This document shows, one piece after another, positions 24,289 to 31,725 of a stretch of 64,000 nucleotides of DNA. The first letter of the stretch is position 1. Each line of letters opens with the position of its first letter. A model generated the notes under the pieces. That model made no database searches and was not told the origin of the DNA. It saw nothing but the letters and a program-made list of their open reading frames with translations. Position numbers and translations under genes: made by a program. Source of the stretch: Gp6-AA40 sp963772955 (GTDB taxonomy: Bacteria > Acidobacteriota > Vicinamibacteria > Vicinamibacterales > UBA2999); NCBI GenBank assembly GCA_963772955.1, contig CAVYZF010000004.1:248001-312000 (forward strand), read 5' to 3'.

Positions 24289-24771
24289 TTACGCGACTTT
24301 TTTCTGACGCCGGGCGCTCGCCCGTTCACGCGCAATCCACTGGAAGGTTTTTGTCAGGCCGAACTCGAGGCTGGTCGACGGCTCCCACCCGAGTAGCTGT
24401 TTGATCAGCGTGTTGTCGCTAGTGCGGCCGCGCACGCCCTTGGGCGCAGTCAGGTCGGAGCGTCGCTGCAGCTTGACCTTGCCGATGCGCTCGGCGAGCG
24501 ACGCGAGCTGGTTGATCGACACCATCTCGCTACTCCCGAGGTTGATCGGTTGGCGAACGTCGCTGCGCATCAGCCGTTCGATCCCCTCAATACAGTCGTC
24601 GACGTACTGGAAGCTTCGGGTCTGTTCGCCGTCACTCCAGATCTCGATCTCGTGGAACCACTCGCCCTTCGGCTTGATATCGACGGCGCGTACGTTGTAC
24701 TGGCCCTTCTCGCGGAGAGACGCGACAATGTGTCCGCGGATGAAACCGCCGGCGCCGCATACGACTGCCAT
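24289..24771 (-). pseudogene. NAD-dependent epimerase, GDP-mannose 3,5-epimerase-like, with internal deletion
   Basis: 160 residues against roughly 320 to 380 for the family. The start is normal: MAVVCGAGGFIRGHIVASLREKG with the Rossmann GxxGxxG, then VRAVDIKPKGEWF. It then jumps directly to HEIEIWSDGEQTRSFQYVDDCIEGIERLM and a normal C-terminus (GVRGRTSDNTLIKQLLGW). About 150-200 residues, including the catalytic YxxxK and substrate pocket, are missing without loss of frame. The join is near 24655-24660. Catalysis is unlikely. It is either a deletion pseudogene or an assembly collapse. Confidence 0.7.
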
Positions 24772-24816
24772 CTTCTTGGCCAGTTTTCCTTCATCTCCGG
24801 TCGGTGCGGCTGTTTC

Positions 24817-26304
24817 TTACCGCGACGACGACTCCCCAGCCGCGAGGCGCGAGAACGCCTCCGCGAGCGTTCGCTGATACGTTCGAACGTTGCAGTGCTG
24901 CTCGGCAAATGCGCGCCCTGCCTTGCTGAGCGCGAGGCGCGTGCTGGTGTCGCGCATCACGCCGAGAAGCGACGCCGCAAAGCGCTGCTCGTCGGCGATC
25001 GTGGCACTCATACCGATGCCGTGCCCTGACAGGAACCGATAGGTCTCCGTCCCTTGCCCGGCCGCGGCGAAAATCGGCAGGCCGGCGTTGAGGAACTCCG
25101 TGATACGCGACGGCACCGAGAACGCAGCGTAGTGATACTCCGGCACGTCCGTAATGTTGAACGGGATCAGCGCCAGGTCCGCGGCGCACAGGTGCTGGTG
25201 AAGTACTCGGTTGTTCAGATAGCCGTAGTACTCGATCTCCGGCTCGATCTCGACGCCCGCTTCCTTCACATATAGCACAGACGTGGGATAGCCGAACCAC
25301 TGAATCGGGCCGAGCCCGGGCACCTGGGCCTGAATCGTCCGCCACACACTCCGGATGTGATGCAGCACCCACGGCATGTGCGAGTTGCCCAGCATCACCA
25401 CACGGAACTTCGCATCGAGCTCGCGATGCTCGCGCTTGTAGGCCGAGGCAATCTCGCACTTGAATGTGTTCATCGTGCGGACGGCGCGGCCGACGATTTC
25501 TCCGATCTCTCGGCCGAGCGAGTCGGTAATCGCCCAGAACTCTGAAATGCGAGGGGCAACCCCGCGCAGCGTTCGTTCGAAGCCGGCGCGATCGGCATAG
25601 AGCCAATCGTGGAAATGCTGGATGACTGGCACGGGTCCGAGCACGTCGAGTAGCGCCTTCAGCGCTTCAAGGCCTGGTTCGCCGAAGACGTTCGCGTAAA
25701 TCAGATCCGGCGTCTGTCCGTTCGCCGCGAGTCTCACCGCAAGTTCCTCGGGAGGGATGCTCCCGGCTTCGCCCTTCCCGGCGATCGAGAGCGCAAAGCT
25801 GTTCGGCCAGAAGGGGTCGCCCTTGCGACGCAAATATGCGTGCGTGAGGCGATCGCCCGGATAGTCCACCAGGTGCCGCATCAGCACCGCGCCGGTGCCA
25901 TGCCCGGGCGAGACGCAGTCATCGGTCAGCACCAGGACGCACGGCGCGTTCGATGTCTTCCGTTCAGGAAACGCCGGGACGATGCGCTCTTCGCCAACGT
26001 GATAGAGCGAGATCGACGAGGCTGAGATACCCAGCCGTGTCAACGCGCCGGAGATCTCGCGCCACGCCAGGCTCGCGACGATCACCTCGTCGAACCAGTC
26101 GCCCGTCAGCGATTCAGGTGCTACAACCGGGACGCCATCAACAAGAGTGCCGTGCTTGCGCGCGTCGCTGTCGGCAAACGCGGCGACCGTCCGTGTCGCG
26201 TCTCGACCGAGTCGTGCGAGCGCCGCGCGGCCGGCTGCGCCTGCACCGTAGATAATCGACCGGCGCAGGCTCTTCGCCGTTTGTTCAACCGTGGACGCCA
26301 GCAT
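24817..26304 (-). CDS. Glycosyltransferase with N-terminal Rossmann domain
   Basis: 495 residues. The first 105 form a nucleotide-binding fold (SIIYGAGAAGRAALARLG, VAAFADSDARKHGTLVDGVPVV, FDEVIVASLAW) like the N-terminal domain of FlaA1/CapD proteins. From about residue 120 a GT-B glycosyltransferase follows: VLVLTDDCVSPGHGTGAVLMRHL, VIQHFHDWLY and, in the donor-binding half, EYHYAAFSVPSRITEFLNAGLPIFAAAGQGTE. The same Rossmann-plus-GT pairing occurs, in reverse order, in the 29247 gene. Ten bases separate it from the methyltransferase upstream. Donor and acceptor unknown. Confidence 0.65.
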   Translation of the reverse strand: MLASTVEQTAKSLRRSIIYGAGAAGRAALARLGRDATRTVAAFADSDARKHGTLVDGVPVVAPESLTGDWFDEVIVASLAWREISGALTRLGISASSISLYHVGEERIVPAFPERKTSNAPCVLVLTDDCVSPGHGTGAVLMRHLVDYPGDRLTHAYLRRKGDPFWPNSFALSIAGKGEAGSIPPEELAVRLAANGQTPDLIYANVFGEPGLEALKALLDVLGPVPVIQHFHDWLYADRAGFERTLRGVAPRISEFWAITDSLGREIGEIVGRAVRTMNTFKCEIASAYKREHRELDAKFRVVMLGNSHMPWVLHHIRSVWRTIQAQVPGLGPIQWFGYPTSVLYVKEAGVEIEPEIEYYGYLNNRVLHQHLCAADLALIPFNITDVPEYHYAAFSVPSRITEFLNAGLPIFAAAGQGTETYRFLSGHGIGMSATIADEQRFAASLLGVMRDTSTRLALSKAGRAFAEQHCNVRTYQRTLAEAFSRLAAGESSSR

Positions 26305-26314
26305 CAGAGCACCA

Positions 26315-27256
26315 TCAGTTCCCGCTGTGCAGCAAGAGCTTCGTCAGCTTCTTGTAGTCCAGCAACGGACTGCCCGGCGCGTTGAAATAGATGTAGGACA
26401 CACCCAGGTTCATGTTGGCGCCCGCGTGCTCCAGCTTCTGCGATTCGGCAAACGAACGGATTGCACCCGGCACGCTGGTCGCGTCGGTCTTGATGCGGTG
26501 ACCATCGAATGCCGCGGCTGGTACTTCGTCGGACAGCAGCACGCCTTCGCGATCGAGGCGCGGATACAGCGCCCGCAGCACCGAGTTCATCGACGACTCG
26601 AGATCAACGTCCGCCCAGATGAGCGCCAGATGGCGCGCCTGCACGAATGCCAGTGTGTTTTCGAAGAAGCCAGGGACATATTCCACGACGTCGGGACACC
26701 CGAACGTGGCCACCGTGCGCTTCACCTCGTCGAGGCTGCCGGCGTAGTCGCCAGTCTTGTAATAGTTCTCGCTTTGCGCAATCGACGACGGCAACCCCTG
26801 GAATGAATCCGCCGCATACAGCTTGCGATTGAGCATCTTGCACGCCCAGCTCAGATATGCCGCCGACACTCCCTTGAAGCAGCCGCACTCGATGACATCA
26901 CCGGCGACGCCCCACGAGTTCAGGTGATACAGGTAGCCGACGACTGGCAGGATCGAGAACGGGGACGTCGAGACGTAGCTTTCGTGGCCGGGGTTCGAGT
27001 TCTGAAGCTCGATCTGGCGGAGGTAGTTCCACACCTCGTAGTGCTTGTTGAACATCGTCGTCATGAACGCGCGCCAGCGGGCCACGGCGGGCAGGCACAG
27101 CGCCTGCGGGCTGGTCGCGAAGTCGAAGATCCGCTCGAGTTGGAGGCGGTCGGCATCGTTCGCCGCATGGATCACACGACGTTGAATCAGATCCGAAGCC
27201 GGCGCGAACTCCGGCAGATTGGCGCACTCGCGCAAAACGTCGCAGGGGATGATCAT
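26315..27256 (-). CDS. TylF/MycF-type O-methyltransferase
   Basis: SAM-dependent sugar O-methyltransferase family, 313 residues. The core has DVIECGCFKGVSAAYLSWACK (SAM site), LYAADSFQGLPSS, VVEYVPGFFENTLAF, and HLALIWADVDLESSMNSVLRALYPRLDREGVLLSDEV with the metal-binding aspartates. The motifs VIECG, DSFxGLP and DxDxY-like are those of TylF/macrocin methyltransferases. In this setting it probably methylates a hydroxyl of the surface glycan. It sits 18 bases after the methyltransferase upstream (27274) and 10 before the next gene. Confidence 0.8.
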   Translation of the reverse strand: MIIPCDVLRECANLPEFAPASDLIQRRVIHAANDADRLQLERIFDFATSPQALCLPAVARWRAFMTTMFNKHYEVWNYLRQIELQNSNPGHESYVSTSPFSILPVVGYLYHLNSWGVAGDVIECGCFKGVSAAYLSWACKMLNRKLYAADSFQGLPSSIAQSENYYKTGDYAGSLDEVKRTVATFGCPDVVEYVPGFFENTLAFVQARHLALIWADVDLESSMNSVLRALYPRLDREGVLLSDEVPAAAFDGHRIKTDATSVPGAIRSFAESQKLEHAGANMNLGVSYIYFNAPGSPLLDYKKLTKLLLHSGN

Positions 27257-27273
27257 GACGTGGTGTTCTCCAG

Positions 27274-27867
27274 CTACTTCGTCAGCTCGACGACAAGGTT
27301 CAGGTCGGCCTGATTCGGCCGCGTTTCCTGTTTCAGAATCTGATGACGGCTGTGACCGTAGTCACAACGCGTGACCTTCGAGAAGCCAATGTGGCACGCC
27401 ACGAGTTCGAGACTCTCGAACGTGTAGAAGTGTTCGTGATACCAGCGCGTGTAGGCCTCGCTGATCAACGTCGTCGCACCCTGATGCCCGCCGGATCGCA
27501 GATGTCGCCGCAGCACGCCGGCAAGTCCAGGGAATGACAGCCGCAACACGCCACCCGGCTTGAAGGTGCGATAGGCCTCGCACAGGAACACCATCGACTC
27601 GGCTTGCGTGAGGTGCTCGAGGAAGTCCTCGGAGTAGCCCCACTGGAATGAGTTGTCGGGAAAGGGATGCGGCGCCGTAATGTCCATCCGAAAGATCCGC
27701 GCGCTCTTTTGCAGATCGACGCATCCATTCGGATAAGACTCATCGAACCCGTCGACGTTGAGCCATCCATCGAGGACGTTCTGCCCGCACGCGTAGTGCA
27801 CGCGGTCGGACATCAGTCTCGCGAGCTTCTCGTCCGTGGTCTCTGCAGCCGCAACGGCTGGTGTCAT
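27274..27867 (-). CDS. Class I SAM-dependent methyltransferase
   Basis: 197 residues, cytosolic. VHYACGQNVLDGWLNVDGFDESYPNG is the SAM-binding start typical of predicted glycan-cluster methyltransferases; then FPDNSFQWGYSEDFLEHLTQAESMVFLCEAYRTFKPGGVLRLSFPGL (motifs II and III), and YHEHFYTFESLELVACHIGFSKV. Target unknown; the family is common in polysaccharide loci. It starts a sub-operon: 108 bases separate it from the gene upstream, a gap holding two direct repeats. Confidence 0.75.
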   Translation of the reverse strand: MTPAVAAAETTDEKLARLMSDRVHYACGQNVLDGWLNVDGFDESYPNGCVDLQKSARIFRMDITAPHPFPDNSFQWGYSEDFLEHLTQAESMVFLCEAYRTFKPGGVLRLSFPGLAGVLRRHLRSGGHQGATTLISEAYTRWYHEHFYTFESLELVACHIGFSKVTRCDYGHSRHQILKQETRPNQADLNLVVELTK

Positions 27868-27884
27868 CGCGCAGTCTCCTTGTG

Positions 27885-27918
27885 GCCGACCGGCATGTCA
27901 CTCTGCCGACAGGCATGT
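27885..27918. repeat. Two direct repeats upstream of methyltransferase gene
   Basis: GCCGACCGGCATGT (27885-27898) and GCCGACAGGCATGT (27905-27918), 13 of 14 identical at a 20-base period, lie 18-51 bases upstream of the start at 27867. Two turns of helix apart, they look like paired binding sites for a regulator. The GCCGACA part resembles the half-site of the palindromes at 16136 and 45318. Confidence 0.35.
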
Positions 27919-27975
27919 TGGGCTCCCGTCATCGGGACGCGACACAAGCCATCGGAAACTTGCTGTTTCCGGCCT

Positions 27976-29250
27976 TCATCGGGGGCTCGCTGGCCTTTCG
28001 AGCAACGGATGTGCCACTGATCCGCGTTCCTCGTCCTCCACTGAGGCATCGGCCGCCAGATCGCGAACGAGGTGCCGCAGCCGGCTGTTCTCGCGCAGTT
28101 TCAGTTGCACAGTCCGGCGCATGGAATCCAGTTCCTGCGTTAGTCGTTCGATGTGATCGCCAAGCGCAGACGCTCCCGCGGCCGGACCTCCCCCGTCGGC
28201 GTAGTACTGGCGCAACAACGGGAGAAGACGCTGATGGTCGGCAACGATGTGCGGATACTCGCGGCGGAAGAAGCGCCGTCCGCTTTCCGCATGTGCCGGC
28301 GTGTTGAGCATCCACCACACCGCCTGATAGAACGTCTCGAGGCGTGCTCCTTCGCGCCACCCGCCCGCGTGATACGCATGCGTGTACGCTCCGGGGTGAT
28401 GTGTATAAAGCATCAACTCGCGATCGAGACACGGGATGGGTGCCAGCAGACTGAGCTTCAGGACGAGCAGCCAGTCCTCCGCCTGGTGCGCCATCAAGGT
28501 GGGAAAGCCACCGACCTGTTCGAGTGCCGTGCGGCGGATCGTCAGCGAGGAGTTTGCGATGGGATCGACGCGCCAGAGCTGATCGAACGTGAACGGCGTG
28601 GACAGGTCTTCGTTCAGCGTCCGCCACTCGCCAGCACGCACGGTGCCGTTGTGGCCGACGACTTGTTCGCCGAAGCTGTCCACGTTTCGCCCGAGGCTGC
28701 AAACAGCAACTGCTGCAGGCAGCTCACGCAGAGCGGTAATCGTCGCTTCCAGTCGCTCAGGCAGGAACCCATCGTCGGCATCCAGGAGCGCGATGAACTC
28801 ACCGGTCGCTTCGCTTGCCGCAAGCTGCCTCGTCGGCGAGACACCGCGGTTGCGCCCCCCCTCATGCGTAAGCACGCGCATCGCGATTGGACCTTCTTTC
28901 AACAACCGCTCGGCAAGCGCGCGCGTACCATCGGTCGAACCATCGTCGGCAATCACCAGTTCGATCGACGCGTGCGGATACGTCTGTGCCCAGACCGACT
29001 GCACGGTGCGCTCGAGGAACGCCTCGGCGTTGTAGGCCGGCACGACTACCGTCACACGTCCAGGCACGGCCGGCTGACGACACGCGAGCATCTCCTCACG
29101 CAAGAAAAGGCCATCACGAAGTAACAACTCGTGAGGGCTGCGCGCGGCACGAGCCTCGGCTTCCGCGAGGGCCGTTCTCAATTGCAGGTTGTCGTCTTCG
29201 AGCGCGCGCACACGTCGCTCGAGCGCGACAGTATTGGCCCGATCGCTCAT
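27976..29250 (-). CDS. Family 2 glycosyltransferase flanked by coiled-coil ends
   Basis: 424 residues. A short N-terminal coiled coil (LERRVRALEDDNLQLRTALAEAEARAA) precedes a GT-A domain: VTVVVPAYNAEAFLERTVQSVWAQTYPHASIELVIADDGSTDGTRA in outline, then IALLDADDGFLPERL (DxD) and HQAEDWLLVLKLSL. The C-terminus has a second heptad-like helix (HIERLTQELDSMRRTVQLKLRENSRLRHLV). The ends may dimerise the enzyme or bind partner transferases. Its ATG overlaps the previous gene stop by four bases. Confidence 0.8.
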   Translation of the reverse strand: MSDRANTVALERRVRALEDDNLQLRTALAEAEARAARSPHELLLRDGLFLREEMLACRQPAVPGRVTVVVPAYNAEAFLERTVQSVWAQTYPHASIELVIADDGSTDGTRALAERLLKEGPIAMRVLTHEGGRNRGVSPTRQLAASEATGEFIALLDADDGFLPERLEATITALRELPAAVAVCSLGRNVDSFGEQVVGHNGTVRAGEWRTLNEDLSTPFTFDQLWRVDPIANSSLTIRRTALEQVGGFPTLMAHQAEDWLLVLKLSLLAPIPCLDRELMLYTHHPGAYTHAYHAGGWREGARLETFYQAVWWMLNTPAHAESGRRFFRREYPHIVADHQRLLPLLRQYYADGGGPAAGASALGDHIERLTQELDSMRRTVQLKLRENSRLRHLVRDLAADASVEDEERGSVAHPLLERPASPR

Positions 29251-31541
29251 CTGGCCACCTCACTCGCAGCACCTGAGATCATTTCTGCGAGCTGATCGCG
29301 GACGCGCTCGGTAGATGTCACGACGTCCGGCGCCAGGATGCGCTCGCGGGCCACACCCAGTTGCAGCAACTGCTTCAGGATCGGCTCGCGACTCATGCTG
29401 CCAATCACGACGAGGTCGTAGTCTCGGTTGACGATCTGCGCGGGTGCAATCACATCGACCCACAAGAGCGCACGTCCCTGTTGGGCAGCGTTGTTGTCGG
29501 CAAACCAGACCACCTCTGCCCCGTCGATCTCTGCGAGCGCTTCCCAGACACGCATAGCGCCAGCTCCAGTGCCAAAGATCCCCAACCGGGTGGCTGCACT
29601 CGACGAAGGAGCGAGGGTCATCAGGCCGGCGAGCGAATCAGGAAACCGTGCTGCGATCGACCTCTCGAGCGATGCGTCGTCAGCGCACGCCATGATTCGG
29701 CTGGTCACAATGCCCGCGGCGGAGAGATGCCGGGTGGCCGCTTCAGCATCCGCCGTGGCCACGACGACGACGTCCCACATCGATTGCTTGAGCCACTCCG
29801 GTGGATGAACGACTGAGCCGAGGAATTGCCGCCCATGCCGCCGTTCGTCGGTGTCGATAAATCCCGCGACGTCGGCTCCCCCACTCTGCACCAGGGCTTC
29901 CCAGGCGCGCCGCGCCGCGTCACCGGATCCGAAGATGACTACGCGTTTCATCACCTGACTCAATCTCCTTCTGAGCGCGGCACGCTCGGCACGGAGCCCG
30001 ATAAGCGCGTGCTCCAGTTGCTGCCGTTCGCGTCCAGCCTTGTCCAACGCATCGTCCTGCTCCCGGAGCGCGGCATTGAGCGCCAAGATTTCCCCTCCGC
30101 GCGACGCGATGAGGTCTTGATGGCTCCGCTCGTGCTCGGCGAGCTGAACGAGTAAGCGCGATGCCAACGCCGGTACTGAAGTCAGGCCAGCCAGCAGAGT
30201 CGACTCTGTAGCGGCGACAGCCTCGACATAGCGGGCGGTCGCGCATGGCAGCTGTGGATCCGCGCGGTTGGTCTGGGTCTTCCGAAGAAGCCCTTCGTAA
30301 AGATCCAGGTACGCTCGCGCCTGGACTGGCAATTCGAGCCGCTCGGCGAGATTCAAACAGGCCGAGCGCATTCGTTCCCGCGCATCGGAATCGAGCGCCA
30401 ACGCTGCGATAGCGGAGGCGAATCGATCGACGTCGCTACGCGGCACAAGCTGCCCACATTCACCGTCACGCAACAGATCCGGAACACCACCCGTCTCGTA
30501 AGACACGACGGGCGTGCCCGCAGCGATTGCCTCGAGCAGTGTGTTGGGCAGGTTGTCTTCCAGGGTCGGGAGCAGGAACAGATCTGCAGCGCGATACGCG
30601 AGCGCCGTCTGCGCATCGCCGGACAGGCGTCCGAGGCGCACGACGGGAATGCCTGGGTCATCGAGCTCGCCGTCGCCGAAGGCGGCGCACAAGATTTGTC
30701 CGGATGCTACGCGCTCACGCAGGCGCGGATCGCTTGCGACTCGCTGAAGCGCTGCTGCGACATGGTCGTGCCCCTTGCGCTTTTCTCGAAGACGATCGGC
30801 CCCAACGAGCAGCACGACTGCACCAGGCGGAAGCTGCAGGCGGGTGCGAGCGTCGGTGCGCGACACACTCTGGTAGACACTGACGGGAAGACTGTTCGGA
30901 ATGACGTGAACGTCGGCACCGCGAAGCAAAGCGCTGGCGCGCACGCACGACGCCAGCCAGGCCGACGGTGTCACCACGGTCAACCGCGTTGCATCGAGCC
31001 ACTGCCGCTTGAGATCGAGCACCAGCGCAGGAAGGTGCGCCGCATCCGGCTGGAGATGAGGGCATCGCTGACAGTCGGTCTCATAGCCGCGGCAGTCGCC
31101 CGAGTAGTGGCAACCACCGGTGAACGCCGCCTGGTCATGCAGGGTCCAGACGATCGGCTTGCCCAGATCCTGCATCTGCCGGATCGCCGGCGTCGAGAGC
31201 ATGCCCGAAGCCCAGTGGACGTTGATGACGTCAGCCTGCGCCACGACCTGGAGCGACGCGTAGTCGCGCGTCGGCAGATCGCTGGAGAACAGGTAGTCGA
31301 CGCCCTCGGCGAGTGAGGTCGAGAACGCGTTGTAGTAAAGCAGGTCCACGGCGTGTGAACCGAGCCGAATGCAATCGAGACCGGCCAGCCCAATCGTTCG
31401 TGGCAGTGGCTCGCCTGCGTCCCGATCCCTGACGAGCAACGTCGACTCGTGCCCGAATTGGCGCAGCCCCGCATGCAACCGGCCCGCGGCGATCGCAGCT
31501 CCACCCGAGCGTTCGAACGTGCTGATGTGAAGCACTCTCAT
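29247..31541 (-). CDS. GT-B glycosyltransferase fused to two Rossmann domains
   Basis: 764 residues. Residues 1-415 are a family-4 glycosyltransferase: MRVLHISTFERSGGAAIAAGRLHAGL, VINVHWASGMLS, IVWTLHDQAAFTGGCHYSGDC, VVLLVGADRL, then LFLLPTLEDNLPNTLLEAIAAGTPVVSYETGGVPDLL. A coiled coil follows (about 455-525). Two nucleotide-binding folds close it: RVVIFGSGDAARRAWEALV with VAGFIDTDERRHG, and RLGIFGTGAGAMRVWEAL with VVWFADNNAAQQG. These resemble FlaA1/CapD N-terminal domains and lack a dehydratase domain. Overlaps the downstream gene by four bases. The tandem arrangement is unusual. Confidence 0.72.
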   Translation of the reverse strand: MRVLHISTFERSGGAAIAAGRLHAGLRQFGHESTLLVRDRDAGEPLPRTIGLAGLDCIRLGSHAVDLLYYNAFSTSLAEGVDYLFSSDLPTRDYASLQVVAQADVINVHWASGMLSTPAIRQMQDLGKPIVWTLHDQAAFTGGCHYSGDCRGYETDCQRCPHLQPDAAHLPALVLDLKRQWLDATRLTVVTPSAWLASCVRASALLRGADVHVIPNSLPVSVYQSVSRTDARTRLQLPPGAVVLLVGADRLREKRKGHDHVAAALQRVASDPRLRERVASGQILCAAFGDGELDDPGIPVVRLGRLSGDAQTALAYRAADLFLLPTLEDNLPNTLLEAIAAGTPVVSYETGGVPDLLRDGECGQLVPRSDVDRFASAIAALALDSDARERMRSACLNLAERLELPVQARAYLDLYEGLLRKTQTNRADPQLPCATARYVEAVAATESTLLAGLTSVPALASRLLVQLAEHERSHQDLIASRGGEILALNAALREQDDALDKAGRERQQLEHALIGLRAERAALRRRLSQVMKRVVIFGSGDAARRAWEALVQSGGADVAGFIDTDERRHGRQFLGSVVHPPEWLKQSMWDVVVVATADAEAATRHLSAAGIVTSRIMACADDASLERSIAARFPDSLAGLMTLAPSSSAATRLGIFGTGAGAMRVWEALAEIDGAEVVWFADNNAAQQGRALLWVDVIAPAQIVNRDYDLVVIGSMSREPILKQLLQLGVARERILAPDVVTSTERVRDQLAEMISGAASEVAR

Positions 31542-31580
31542 CGACGCAACCTTCGACAGCTGGATCGACCTGGCTGGAAT

Positions 31581-31598
31581 TCCGACAGGAGCGTCGGA
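31581..31598. repeat. Short inverted repeat upstream of GT-B gene
   Basis: TCCGAC-AGGAGC-GTCGGA, 40 bases upstream of the ATG at 31541. It is a possible operator in the only gap (184 bases) within the upper half of the glycan run. Confidence 0.25.
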
Positions 31599-31697
31599 TG
31601 CCCATCACCTCAACCCCTCTTCGCGATACAGACTCGGCCGATGCTCACGCGCTTCTGCCTGGCGATCGCGGAATTGCATTGGGTTTGAGCAAGGGAT

Positions 31698-31717
31698 ATG
31701 CCGCAGATAAGCGGCAT
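31698..31717 (-). terminator. Hairpin after radical-SAM fusion gene
   Basis: ATGCCGC-AGATAA-GCGGCAT, a 7-base stem with 6-base loop, 9 bases after the minus-strand stop at 31726. No T tract follows, so it may be an RNA processing or stability element rather than a true terminator. Confidence 0.3.
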
Positions 31718-31725
31718 CGCTGGCT

